A stretch of DNA of 64,000 nucleotides, from assembly GCF_002093665.1 (NCBI RefSeq), contig NZ_MRWE01000008.1, positions 1-64,000 on the forward strand, given 5' to 3'. Within the stretch, counting starts at the first letter, position 1. Every line of letters starts with the position of its first letter. The translations under genes and the position numbers were made by a program. This stretch comes from Rouxiella badensis. Its GTDB lineage: Bacteria; Pseudomonadota; Gammaproteobacteria; Enterobacterales; Enterobacteriaceae. This document shows, piece by piece, positions 25,926-34,541 of the stretch. The notes under the pieces are model-generated. The model did not search any database. It worked only from the letters and a program-made list of their open reading frames with translations, and had not been told where the DNA came from.

Positions 25926-26534
25926 ATGAAAAAAAATCTCGGCAGACCCAGAGCGTTCGAGCCTGAAGACTTTCTTAAAGTGGCGATGGAGTGTTTCTGG
26001 AGCAACGGTTACCAGGGCACGTCTATCAGCAGCCTGATGCAGGCCTCGGGCCTCGCCAGCGCCAGCATCTATAAGCTGTATCCCGACAAGCGAAGCGTTT
26101 TCTTCGCCGCCTTGACGCAATATATGGAAACAGGATTAGCGCGTTTACAGCAACGCAGCAGGGAACTGGACCCCGAAGCCGCACTGCGCGAAACGCTGGA
26201 ATATGGCGCAATGTTGTCGACCGGGGAAGCTGGAAAGCGGGGCTGTTTAACCATTGCGACCGCCACGGAGTTACTGCCTGGGGATCGAGAAGTACAAGAG
26301 AGAGTCGAATTTATGTTCAGCGGTATCAGGCAGAATCTCGAGACGATTTTCCGCCGTGGGCAGCAGCAACAGGTCTTCAGGTCAGATACCCCCGCCGAGG
26401 TGATGGCGGAAACGGTGTTTATGCTGCTTGAAGGGATGCGGGTGTACGGTAAGGTTGAACCCGAACTGGAAAATTTGAAACGCACCAACGATTTTATCAT
26501 GCGCAGCGTGCTGCAAAGGCACGCTGCCAGTTAA
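25926..26534 (+). CDS. TetR-family repressor (divergent from MFS)
   Basis: A 202-residue TetR-type regulator beginning MKKNLGRPRAFEPEDFLK. The helix-turn-helix is at about residues 30-50 (GTSISSLMQASGLASASIYKLYPDKRSVF). The C-terminal ligand domain has the TetR_C_16-like segment GKRGCLTIATATELL. It most likely represses the divergent DHA2 transporter through the inverted repeat between them. I used the ATG at 25926; upstream in-frame starts enter the promoter. Confidence 0.87.
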   Translation: MKKNLGRPRAFEPEDFLKVAMECFWSNGYQGTSISSLMQASGLASASIYKLYPDKRSVFFAALTQYMETGLARLQQRSRELDPEAALRETLEYGAMLSTGEAGKRGCLTIATATELLPGDREVQERVEFMFSGIRQNLETIFRRGQQQQVFRSDTPAEVMAETVFMLLEGMRVYGKVEPELENLKRTNDFIMRSVLQRHAAS

Positions 26535-26550
26535 CTACAGGGCGAAATTT

Positions 26551-27528
26551 TTACACCGCTTTGGCGGGCGGCTGACGATCTTTCGCATCAAAACCAAACA
26601 GCACCTCGGGGTTCCTGACCAGAATCTGTTCCCGCACGGTGCTCGAGGGAGCCCATTCGGCGAGCAGATTGAAGAGGTTCATATCATCCGGCATAGGCGT
26701 TTCACCGGCCTGTGCCGCGGGATGAGGCCAGTTGGATCCCCAGACTACGCGCTCGGGCGCGGCGGTGATGTAGCTGCGTGCAATGGCCGAAGTGTCGGGA
26801 TAGTCGGGTGGGCCAAGGCGAGTATCCATGTAGGCTCCCGACAGTTTTACCCAACCGTTGCCGCTATCAAGCAGACGACGCACGGCCTTATAGGCCGCTG
26901 AATTTTCGCCCTGCGGCTGCGGGATGTGTCCCATATGGTCGAGAACCACTGGCGTGGGGAGTTTACGCAGCGTCGTTGAGAGGTTGACAAGCTGCGCGCC
27001 GGGCATATAAAACTGCATTTGCCAGCCGAGTCCCTTGATGCGCTGTGCCAGCGTCTCTATCTCTGAAGGTTGAACGGGATTGGTTCGACCGAAAAGCACG
27101 CGGATCCCCCGAACGCCTGCATGGTTGAGTTTCTCTAGTTCGTCGTCCGTCACCCTGGAGTTAATGACCGCAATTCCTCGCGCCGCCGCGCCCATCTGCG
27201 CCAGCGCATCCAGCAGACAGCGGTTGTCAATTCCATAGGCCGAAGGGGTGACGATAACATTGCGGGTGGTGCCTAAACGCCGTTGAAGGGCGCGATAATC
27301 GGTGACCGTGGCGGGAGGGGGCGTGAGTTTTGCGCCGGGCAGCGTGGGAAAGCGGGAGTCATAAATGTGGTGGTGACAGTCGCAGGCACCGGAGGGGACG
27401 GTGAAACGTCTTTTCGCGTCATTTTCCGGGATAGGCTTGGCCCAAACCGCGCCGTTTATCGCCGACATCATCCCGAGAGCAGTCATGCCAAGCACCACTG
27501 ACCGGCGGCTATAGCCGTTGTTGTTCAT
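26551..27528 (-). CDS. Tat-exported amidohydrolase (COG3618-type)
   Basis: A 325-residue metal-dependent hydrolase/lactonase of the amidohydrolase-2 group. A twin-arginine signal (SRRSVVLGMTALGMM, then AVWAKP) precedes the barrel. Metal ligands are visible in CDCHHHIYD (HxH), VVLDHMGH and WGSNWPHP. Related proteins include galactarolactone isomerase and 2-pyrone-4,6-dicarboxylate lactonase, which are cytoplasmic; an exported member is less common. GGAG six bases before 27528 sets the start. No sugar-acid pathway genes are adjacent, so the substrate is unknown. Confidence 0.78.
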   Translation of the reverse strand: MNNNGYSRRSVVLGMTALGMMSAINGAVWAKPIPENDAKRRFTVPSGACDCHHHIYDSRFPTLPGAKLTPPPATVTDYRALQRRLGTTRNVIVTPSAYGIDNRCLLDALAQMGAAARGIAVINSRVTDDELEKLNHAGVRGIRVLFGRTNPVQPSEIETLAQRIKGLGWQMQFYMPGAQLVNLSTTLRKLPTPVVLDHMGHIPQPQGENSAAYKAVRRLLDSGNGWVKLSGAYMDTRLGPPDYPDTSAIARSYITAAPERVVWGSNWPHPAAQAGETPMPDDMNLFNLLAEWAPSSTVREQILVRNPEVLFGFDAKDRQPPAKAV

Positions 27529-27676
27529 CTTTTTCTCCATAATGATGATTATTTTCCATTGAGCAGGCACCGGCTGCGTAGGGTTGGTGCCATTTCAAAG
27601 TATCGCTATGGAGAACGATAAATTCCAAATCCGCTATTTCATTAATGCATTCCCGTGGGTGAAGCTTATGGCCTCT

Positions 27677-28273
27677 TTATGCCGACGGCAACGCGGCCAA
27701 GGCCGACTCGACCATGGCAAACAATTCTGGCTGAGACGCACCGTCGCGGGCCTGAAATGAAATCGCCTGCGTTACGCCCAGAAAATGTGCCGCCAGCGCC
27801 TGGTCATCGGCGTTAGCCGGCAGGTCGCCTTGTGCTATTCCTCGCTGAATGCGCGCGCGGATCAATTCGCGTGTTTCGACCCGCTTATTGCGCAGAAAGG
27901 CCCAGGCTTCGCGATTCTCAGCGTGATTATTGACCACGCCCATGACCATCAGACACCCGCCTGACTCGGAGGACGTTGCATTGGCGATAGCGCCTTCCAG
28001 CATGGCGCGCAGCCCCTTGCGCGTGACATCCTCCTGATTCAACGCCTCGATGGTTTTGCTGCCAATGGTCGCGATGTAGAGGTCTACGGCCTCGTAGAAC
28101 AGCGACAGTTTGCTGCCAAAAGCGGCGTAAAAACTCGGCGGATTAATGCCTAATGCTGAGGTGAGATCCACAAGCTGCGTGCCCTCGTAGCCTTTGCGCC
28201 AGAAAATCTCCATTGCCTTTTGCAACGCCAGGCTGCGGTCAAATCCCAGCGGACGTCCTCGTCGTTTGGCCAT
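27677..28273 (-). CDS. TetR-family repressor beside a decayed MFS gene
   Basis: A 198-residue TetR-type regulator beginning MAKRRGRPLGFDRSLALQKAM. The helix-turn-helix is near residues 25-50 (GTQLVDLTSALGINPPSFYAAFGSKLSLF) and the ligand domain ends PELFAMVESALAAL. It is divergent from an MFS remnant, so its normal target appears lost. The frame is intact, which suggests either recent loss of the partner or another target such as itself. Confidence 0.83.
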   Translation of the reverse strand: MAKRRGRPLGFDRSLALQKAMEIFWRKGYEGTQLVDLTSALGINPPSFYAAFGSKLSLFYEAVDLYIATIGSKTIEALNQEDVTRKGLRAMLEGAIANATSSESGGCLMVMGVVNNHAENREAWAFLRNKRVETRELIRARIQRGIAQGDLPANADDQALAAHFLGVTQAISFQARDGASQPELFAMVESALAALPSA

Positions 28274-28415
28274 GTTTTATCCTGTTTGTCGATCGAAATT
28301 AATTATGTAGTCACAATAACACAATTGCTTGGCGCTGATAAAAACTATCGCTTATGTTAATGATGTAATTTCTAGTACATAAATAAAAAAACCGGTCTCA
28401 AGGAGAGACACCCCG

Positions 28416-28735
28416 ATGAATTCATTGCACGTTAAGGAAGATTCTACGGTGCGTTTACCCGTGGCGATTTACGCATTGAGCTTTGGCATTTTTGCGATGG
28501 TCAGCAGTGAATTTCAGGGGAGCGCGATAATAAATGCGATAGCTATGGGCCTGCGGGTCTCGGTTGCCCTGGTGGGATATTGGGTGTCCTGGTATGCCTG
28601 CGCCATGATGCTCGGCGGGCCGCATTTACCTATTTTACCCCGATCCCTGGCTCAATATCCGGTTTCTCAAACGGCATGATAACGGCGCTGCTGGGGTTGA
28701 TTTCGTTAGCGCCGGAGTGGAAAACGTCAGTTAAA
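28416..28735 (+). pseudogene. Degraded MFS transporter gene
   Basis: AAGGAGAG and an ATG open a frame matching helices 1-2 of DHA1 transporters (YALSFGIFAMVSSEFQGSAI, VALVGYWVSWYACAMMLGGP). It then jumps, with a frameshift, to helix 7 residues (FTYFTPI, ISGFSNGMITALLGL) and stops against the mntP 3' end. Helices 3-6 and most of the C-terminal half are missing. The ribosome site and first 65 codons look intact, so the 87-residue product may still be translated but cannot transport. Confidence 0.7.
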
Positions 28736-29308
28736 TCAACGCAGCAGGCCGAGATGGTCCACAAGAATGGACGAACCGATGCCGATAAGCACGACGCCGC
28801 CTAGCACTTCGGCCCATTTGCCGATAGCGCCGCCGAGGAAGCGTCCGAGCAGCATGCCGCTGGTTGCCATTATTGTTGTGGCAGCACCGATGGTGAGTGC
28901 CATAACAATAATATTAACCTGCAGGAAGGCGAGACCGACGCCAACGGCCATCGCATCGAGGCTGGTGGCTATCGCGGTGGTCACCAACAGCCAGAAGCCA
29001 TGGCGGCGCGGGATCTCTGCCTCATCAATACTCTCTTTTTTGAAACCTTCATGGATCATTCGCAGGCCAAGAATCAGCAGCAGGCCGAAGGCCACCCAGT
29101 GGTCCCAGCTCATAATGAATTTGCTGGCTGCCAGCCCGATACACCAGCCGATAATCGGTGTAATGGCCTCGATCACGCCAAAAATTAAGCCGGTACGCAA
29201 TGCTTCTTTAAACGGTGGACGATGCAGTGAGGCACCTTTGCCAATAGCCGCGGCGAAGGCGTCCATCGACATGCCAAAGGCGAGAATAAGAATTGCGTAT
29301 GTGTTCAT
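28736..29308 (-). CDS. mntP: Manganese efflux pump MntP
   Basis: A 190-residue, six-helix inner membrane exporter of Mn2+. The duplicated acidic motifs typical of MntP are visible: [14 protein letters not shown] in helix 1 and [16 protein letters not shown] in helix 4. The product length matches E. coli MntP. It has its own 5' region of nearly 300 bp containing a good MntR box. E. coli mntP also has a yybP-ykoY manganese riboswitch; I could not recognise its conserved core here. Confidence 0.94.
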   Translation of the reverse strand: MNTYAILILAFGMSMDAFAAAIGKGASLHRPPFKEALRTGLIFGVIEAITPIIGWCIGLAASKFIMSWDHWVAFGLLLILGLRMIHEGFKKESIDEAEIPRRHGFWLLVTTAIATSLDAMAVGVGLAFLQVNIIVMALTIGAATTIMATSGMLLGRFLGGAIGKWAEVLGGVVLIGIGSSILVDHLGLLR

Positions 29309-29431
29309 AAAACAGACCAGTTAAGCCTTTCAAGAGCAATAAAGGCTATTAATTAAAAGAGGCCGCTAGTCTGCCATAAAAACTTAAATAAAAAAACCAT
29401 ATTTTTCATGTACTTATAGCAAGTGGTAAGA

Positions 29432-29451
29432 TACATAGCCCAGGCTATACT
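29432..29451. promoter_or_regulatory. MntR box upstream of mntP
   Basis: TACATAGCCCAGGCTATACT matches the E. coli MntR operator pattern AACATAGC-N4-GCTATGTT at 13 of 16 arm positions. It lies about 125 bp before mntP. MntR activates mntP in E. coli under high manganese. The rest of 29309-29605 is AT-rich with no gene. Confidence 0.65.
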
Positions 29452-29605
29452 TGGGCAAAACTTCCCCAATAACGTTAAGGTTTAATCGCCTAAGTAATGA
29501 AAACATTCAGTAATTATAAAAACTTAATCGAAATAGGGTTATTTGACTTTAGATGAGGAGTGCCCCGCAGAGGCAGCCGCGGGGCTGAGGGATGCCGAAA
29601 TTAAA

Positions 29606-30328
29606 TTAATCGATTAGCGCGCCTCCTTCGATATCCACCACTGAACCGGTGACAAACGGATTATCAATGATAAAGAGATATCCTTTGGCGATATCCTCTG
29701 CGCGTCCCCAGGTTTTGGCCGGCAAAGAAGCCGCCGCTTTCTCCAGCATTTGCTGGCGTGCTTCGGGGGCCATAGCCGCATAGGCTTCGGTATCGGTAAG
29801 CCCCGGACTCACGGCATTAACGCGCAGCGGTGAGAGCTCTTTGGCCATAATCTTGACTGCTGCCTCCAGAGCGGCATTGATGGTCGTTTTCACCATCGTG
29901 CCCGCGACGCTGCGACGCGCCAAAAAGCCGCTGGTCAACGTCAGGGTGCCGCCTGTTTTGACCTGACTCGCAAGATGCTGTACCACGGCAAGGCTGCCCC
30001 AGAACTTGGTGTCAAAGGCCTGTTTTGCCGCTGAAAGGTCGAGCGCGCTGAGTGTGCCGCCCGGCGCCAGTGAACCCGCTGTTACGACGATATGGTCAAC
30101 CTGGCCCAACGTTTTCGACAGCTCGTGCAACGCTCCCTCATTGGCGATATCCAAGGCTATCGTCTCAATCTGCGCATCAGAAGTTCGCAACGTTTCAGCC
30201 GCACGCTGTAGCTTTTCGCCGTTGCGACCGGCAAGGATCAAACTATCTCCCCGTGCGGCCAGCTGTTGCGCTACCGCGAAACCAATGCCCGATGCGCCGC
30301 CGATAATCAAAGTACGTTGTTTGCTCAT
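29606..30328 (-). CDS. SDR-family protein lacking the catalytic Tyr/Lys
   Basis: A 240-residue Rossmann protein of the short-chain dehydrogenase type. The cofactor loop IIGGASGIGFAVA and NADP-type AGRNGEKL are intact, and the fold-typical RVNAVSPGLTDTEAY follows. The catalytic YxxxK expected 13 residues after the Ser of LTSG is replaced (Val and Ile at those places), as in a known atypical SDR branch, so normal carbonyl reduction is doubtful. It is divergent from a LysR gene that probably controls it. Confidence 0.8.
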   Translation of the reverse strand: MSKQRTLIIGGASGIGFAVAQQLAARGDSLILAGRNGEKLQRAAETLRTSDAQIETIALDIANEGALHELSKTLGQVDHIVVTAGSLAPGGTLSALDLSAAKQAFDTKFWGSLAVVQHLASQVKTGGTLTLTSGFLARRSVAGTMVKTTINAALEAAVKIMAKELSPLRVNAVSPGLTDTEAYAAMAPEARQQMLEKAAASLPAKTWGRAEDIAKGYLFIIDNPFVTGSVVDIEGGALID

Positions 30329-30477
30329 GATTGATTCCTTATTGACACAATAAAATAGAGTGAGTGTTCAGGCACCCTTTTGCGCCTGCATAAGAGGGAT
30401 GTATTGACTTTACCTCTGCAACCCGCATTTGATAATGACGACAAAAACTGATTCTCTATTCAGGAAATCCGAATAAT

Positions 30478-31389
30478 ATGGGCAAGCTTGAAGATATGGC
30501 CTTACTGGTCGAAGTGGTGGAGGCGGGCGGTCTGGCTGCGGCAGGCAGACGGATGAATTTGTCTCCGGCGACCATGACGGCGCGTCTAAAGGCGCTGGAG
30601 GAGCGCTATCAGACCCGGCTATTTAATCGCTCGACGCGCTCAATTGCGCTGACACGAGCAGGAGAAGAGTTTTATCATTCGGCGCTACGCGTGCTGGAGG
30701 AGATGGTGCAGGCCGAAGCTAAACTGACGCAAAAAGAGGGCGCATTGAGTGGGACACTGCGTATTTCTGCCCCTTCCGATTTCGGTCGTCAGTATCTGTC
30801 ACCGGCGCTGCTCGACTTCGCAAAGTTATGGCCCGAAGTGAAGATTTCGGTGTTTTTGAGCGAAGATGTCGTAGATCTTATAGCCCATCGTCTGGATATG
30901 AGCATCCGCTTTGGCAATCTCCCGGACAGCAATCTGGTGACCCGTTTTATTAAAGCTAATCGCCGAGTGATAGTCGCCTCACCGGCCTATCTGGAGAAAC
31001 ACGGGGTACCGGATGCGCCGCAGGCGCTGCATCATCACCGCTGCCTTGCGCTGCAGAGTCGCGGTACGTTGCTCAATGAATGGCGTTTTGACAAAGAGGG
31101 CGCACCTGAAACCGTGCGCGTTACGCCCGTCATGGTATGCGATGACGGGGCACTGCTGCGCCAATGGGTGCTGGCGGGCGCAGGGATAGCCAGTAAATCC
31201 TGGTGGGACGTCAAGCGAGACGTCGAACAGGGGCGGCTCAAGGTTTTGTTGGCCGACTGCTTTCTGGGCTTTAGCCGTCATGATAAAAAGCAGGTTGGGC
31301 TACAGTTTGTCTATCCGCAGCGCCGTTTTCAGCCGTTGCAGGTCTCGACCTTTAGTGAATTTTTCATTCAGTGGCTCGAAAAGGAATAA
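30478..31389 (+). CDS. LysR-family regulator (divergent from the SDR gene)
   Basis: A 303-residue LysR protein of the CrgA/DsdC-like group. The helix-turn-helix GGLAAAGRRMNLSPATMTARLKALE is at residues 17-41, followed by TRLFNRSTRSIALT and the ligand domain with GTLRISAPSDFGRQYL. A 149-bp region separates it from the SDR start, and it probably regulates that gene. The ligand is unknown. Confidence 0.88.
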   Translation: MGKLEDMALLVEVVEAGGLAAAGRRMNLSPATMTARLKALEERYQTRLFNRSTRSIALTRAGEEFYHSALRVLEEMVQAEAKLTQKEGALSGTLRISAPSDFGRQYLSPALLDFAKLWPEVKISVFLSEDVVDLIAHRLDMSIRFGNLPDSNLVTRFIKANRRVIVASPAYLEKHGVPDAPQALHHHRCLALQSRGTLLNEWRFDKEGAPETVRVTPVMVCDDGALLRQWVLAGAGIASKSWWDVKRDVEQGRLKVLLADCFLGFSRHDKKQVGLQFVYPQRRFQPLQVSTFSEFFIQWLEKE

Positions 31390-31391
31390 CC

Positions 31392-31772
31392 TTAGTCTGG
31401 ATTGCTGGCATCAAACGCCAGCCGCGCCTGTTCAACCTGCGGCAGATAGTTACGCGTCCAGTCATACAACGCCTTGAACGGCTCTTTCAGCGTGCGCCCG
31501 AGCGGCGTGATTTCATATTCAACGGCGATAGGCGAGGAGGTAATAACTCGCCGTTCGATAATGCCGTTACGCTGTAGGCGGCGCAGGCTCTGGGTCAGCG
31601 CCTTTTGGGTGATGCCTTCCAGCTCACGTTTGAGCATATTGAAACGCAGAGGTTTTTCACACAGCTGTGCGAGTATCAGCACCGACCATTTATCGGCAAT
31701 CTGGTCGAGCAAGAGACGGTGAGGGCAGTTAATCCCGGTAACAGGTTGTATTTCGGACATCGTGGTTTCCAT
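31392..31772 (-). CDS. HxlR-family redox/aldehyde-responsive regulator
   Basis: About 126 residues, winged helix of the HxlR type. It contains the family Cys near the N terminus (GINCPHRLLLDQIADKWSVLIL), then LKRELEGITQKALTQSLRRL and RRVITSSPIAVEYEITPLGR. Such proteins (YodB, HypR, YybR) sense quinones or aldehydes through that Cys. It is divergent from an old yellow enzyme gene with a perfect inverted repeat between them. The start may be 31772 or 31760, both with plausible ribosome sites. Its end is two bases from the end of the upstream LysR gene. Confidence 0.87.
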   Translation of the reverse strand: METTMSEIQPVTGINCPHRLLLDQIADKWSVLILAQLCEKPLRFNMLKRELEGITQKALTQSLRRLQRNGIIERRVITSSPIAVEYEITPLGRTLKEPFKALYDWTRNYLPQVEQARLAFDASNPD

Positions 31773-31810
31773 GGAGATACCTGGTAGCTGTAAAGTGCCT
31801 AATTGACACC

Positions 31811-31829
31811 TAGTATACACATTATACTA
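31811..31829. promoter_or_regulatory. HxlR-type operator
   Basis: TAGTATACACATTATACTA is a perfect inverted repeat with seven-base arms and a five-base spacer, between the HxlR and OYE starts. Size and AT-rich arms resemble YodB/HxlR sites. Confidence 0.65.
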
Positions 31830-31862
31830 TGAATGCCGATAACCTAAACGGAGAAATACCCT

Positions 31863-32984
31863 GTGAGCAGATCAAACGTAGACGCCCTGTTTCAACCCTT
31901 TCATCTGAAAGGCCTGTCACTGAAAAACCGAATCGTTATGGCTCCGATGACCCGTTCCTTCGCGCCAAACGGCGTGCCGGGTGAAAATATTGCCGCCTAT
32001 TATCAGCGCCGCGCCGAGGGCGAAGTCGGACTTATCCTCTCCGAAGGGACGGTTATCAATCGCCCCGCGTCGCGAAACGATGCCAACATTCCGTTCTTCC
32101 ACGGCGACGAGGCGCTTAAAGGCTGGAAAAAGGTCATCGATGAAGTGCACGCCGCGGGCGGCAAGATGGGGCCACAGCTGTGGCATACCGGCTCGGTGGT
32201 CAGCTTCCTGACCGACTGGGTGCCTGAATCCCCGGTCGAAAGCCCATCAGGCCTGATAGCTCCCGGCGAACCGCGCGGTGAGGCCATGAGCGATGAGACC
32301 ATTGCCGACACTATCGCCGCCTTCGCTCAGGCCGCGGCCGACGCCAAACGTTTAGGTTTTGACGTCGCGGAAATTCACGGCGCGCACGGTTACCTGATTG
32401 ACCAATTCTTCTGGGCCGGAACCAACCAGCGTACCGATGCTTACGGGGGCGCCACGCTCAAGCAGCGTTCGCGCTTTGCGGCCGAGGTGGTGAAGGCAAT
32501 GCGCGAAGCCGTCGGGCCTGAGTTCCCGCTCATTTTGCGCGTCAGCCAGTGGAAACAGCAGGACTATTCCGCACGTCTTGCCCCGACGCCACAGGAGATG
32601 ACCGACTGGTTGCTGCCATTGGTTGAGGCCGGTGTGGATATTCTGCACTGTTCACAGCGCCGCTTCTGGGAGCCAGAATTCCCTGAAATTGACGGCGAGA
32701 GCGGGTTGAATTTTGCCGGCTGGGCCAAGAAGTTGACCGGTGCCGCCACCATCAGCGTCGGATCCGTTGGCCTGTCGGGCGACTTTATGTCCGCCTTTGC
32801 CGGTGAAAGCTCGCACCCTGCCAGCCTTGATAAGTTGATCGAACGTCTGGAGCGCAACGAGTTCGACCTGATTGCCGTCGGTCGCGCACTGTTGAGCGAT
32901 CCACATTGGGTTACGAAAATCCGCACCGGTAATCAGGCCGCACTCAAAGACTTCACCGCCGAGGCGCTGCGAGAGTTGGTGTAA
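31863..32984 (+). CDS. Old yellow enzyme family alkene reductase
   Basis: A 373-residue FMN-dependent ene-reductase that reduces activated C=C bonds (quinones, enals, nitroesters) with NAD(P)H. It shows NRIVMAPMTRSFAPNG at the N terminus, the substrate-binding pair in IHGAHGYLIDQFFW, and a C-terminal FMN phosphate-binding segment near DLIAVGRALLSDPHWV. The start is GTG at 31863, nine bases after GGAG. An electrophile-sensing HxlR regulator sits divergently, giving a coherent detoxification pair. NemA and xenobiotic reductases are the nearest named relatives. Confidence 0.9.
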   Translation: MSRSNVDALFQPFHLKGLSLKNRIVMAPMTRSFAPNGVPGENIAAYYQRRAEGEVGLILSEGTVINRPASRNDANIPFFHGDEALKGWKKVIDEVHAAGGKMGPQLWHTGSVVSFLTDWVPESPVESPSGLIAPGEPRGEAMSDETIADTIAAFAQAAADAKRLGFDVAEIHGAHGYLIDQFFWAGTNQRTDAYGGATLKQRSRFAAEVVKAMREAVGPEFPLILRVSQWKQQDYSARLAPTPQEMTDWLLPLVEAGVDILHCSQRRFWEPEFPEIDGESGLNFAGWAKKLTGAATISVGSVGLSGDFMSAFAGESSHPASLDKLIERLERNEFDLIAVGRALLSDPHWVTKIRTGNQAALKDFTAEALRELV

Positions 32985-32997
32985 ACCTCTGCGTTAA

Positions 32998-33016
32998 GCC
33001 CCGGAATTCGGGGGGC
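32998..33016. terminator. Possible hairpin between OYE and antiporter genes
   Basis: The stem CCCCG / CGGGG around GAATT lies between two converging genes. There is no T-run, so this is weak. Confidence 0.3.
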
Positions 33017-33026
33017 CGCTCGCTGC

Positions 33027-34343
33027 TTATTTTCGGCTCCAGAAATTAAGCAGCGGCGTGACCGTAATTCCATGCACCAATACGCTGGCGGTAATAATCG
33101 TCAGCGCGCAGTTGGTCATTATTGTCGCCTCGCTGCCCTGCATGCCGTGCGTGTAAGCATAGGCAATATAGTTGAGACTCCCGATGCCACGTATTCCCAG
33201 CCAGCCAAATAATATGCGCTGCTGACGAGAATAAGACGAACGCCAGGTCGATAAATACACCGCTAACGGTCGGATAATAAAGAATAAAATAAATGCCAGA
33301 ATAAGGCCCATGAATTCCCAATGCTGGGCCAGCGTGACGCCTAATACAATCACAATCGCGGCGGCGAAGAGTCGCTCAATCGTATCGCCGAAAGACAGCG
33401 CATCACCAATCAGCAGGCCCATGGATTTTAGCGGGCTTCGTTGCTCGATAGCGTGGCGCAGATGCGGGTTGATCATCATCTCGGCGGGGGGATTTTCCTC
33501 CTGCTCCTCTTCAGCCGGATTCTTTTTCTGCACTTTAAGCTCGGCGCTACGCAGGCCCACACCGGCGGCAAAGGCGGCCAAAAAGCCCGAAGCATCGACC
33601 GAGATAGCTAGCGCAAAGCTTAGGCAGATCAACGATAAGGCAATAAAATCGCTGGGCGCAACCTCACCCTGTGCATGCCGCCAATGGGTAGAAATAAGCC
33701 CGATAAGCCGGCCAAGACCGTAGCCAATCCCCAGTCCGGCAACCAGCGACCACACGACGTCAATCGTGAACCAGTGGACAAGCGCCTGCGTCGAGAGTGC
33801 CCCCTCGGCGTTGTGCCACAGCAGCGCCAGCATCAGTAAAGGAAGCGCCGTACCGTCATTAAGCCCTGCCTCGCTCGACAGAGAAAGCCGCAGACTGTCG
33901 TCATCACGCGCATCGTTGATGGCGATAAGACTGGCTAACACCGGGTCGGTCGGGGCGATAATGGCCGCGAGCGCCAGTGAAATCGGCCAGGATAATCCGG
34001 TCAGATAGTGGGCAATCACCATGACGCCCAGCACAGTGAGGATCATTCCTGGAATGGCGAGCCGAACGCCTATACGCCAGATGCTGGCCCGCAGCGGTAA
34101 GCGTATCTTCAGGCCAGTAATAAACAGCGAGGTCGCGATGGCGATTTCTGTAATACGGCTGACGATCGTCGAGTGGGCCAGAACGTCAATATTAAGCACG
34201 TTGAAGCCCCACGGGCCGCAGGCGACGCCGACCAGCAAATAAATACCGAAAATAGGGACCGGTGTGCGATTTATCCAGCCGTAAGAGAGCGACATTAGCA
34301 GGAGTAAACCGCCCGTTGCTGCAGTCCATGCGAGATAATTCAT
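33027..34343 (-). CDS. CPA1-type cation:proton antiporter
   Basis: A 438-residue membrane protein with about 12 helices. The CPA1 core is visible: IIAPTDPVLASL (the TDP motif) and SEAGLNDGTALPLLML (transport-site Asp with preceding Glu and Asn). A cytoplasmic Glu-rich insert (AEEEQEENPPAE) lies in the middle. It should exchange Na+ or K+ for H+ across the inner membrane. It is monocistronic, and no regulator is adjacent. Confidence 0.87.
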   Translation of the reverse strand: MNYLAWTAATGGLLLLMSLSYGWINRTPVPIFGIYLLVGVACGPWGFNVLNIDVLAHSTIVSRITEIAIATSLFITGLKIRLPLRASIWRIGVRLAIPGMILTVLGVMVIAHYLTGLSWPISLALAAIIAPTDPVLASLIAINDARDDDSLRLSLSSEAGLNDGTALPLLMLALLWHNAEGALSTQALVHWFTIDVVWSLVAGLGIGYGLGRLIGLISTHWRHAQGEVAPSDFIALSLICLSFALAISVDASGFLAAFAAGVGLRSAELKVQKKNPAEEEQEENPPAEMMINPHLRHAIEQRSPLKSMGLLIGDALSFGDTIERLFAAAIVIVLGVTLAQHWEFMGLILAFILFFIIRPLAVYLSTWRSSYSRQQRILFGWLGIRGIGSLNYIAYAYTHGMQGSEATIMTNCALTIITASVLVHGITVTPLLNFWSRK

Positions 34344-34418
34344 ACTTCCCCTTGTGTGTAATAAAATAATGAAAAGAATAAAGCTAAGTGTTTTCCTAAC
34401 CCATTATAGTACAGACGA

Positions 34419-34441
34419 AAAAATACCCGCACGAGGCGGGC
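34419..34441 (-). terminator. Terminator of the ABC permease operon
   Basis: Read on the minus strand, the stem CCCGC / GCGGG with a five-base loop is followed by a T-rich tract (TATTTTTT). It lies about 100 bases after the permease stop. Confidence 0.6.
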
Positions 34442-34541
34442 AAAGTCGCTTAGAACACAGGGAGTAATAACTGTTTAAAACCTAGCAGAGATTTTTTAAT
34501 TCGCTATCGTAAGGGATAAATAATATCCGTTAATAAGTCTG

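Noticed and set aside
29309..29605. yybP-ykoY manganese riboswitch before mntP
   Set aside because: Expected from E. coli, but I could not identify the conserved core by eye. A covariance search would settle it.
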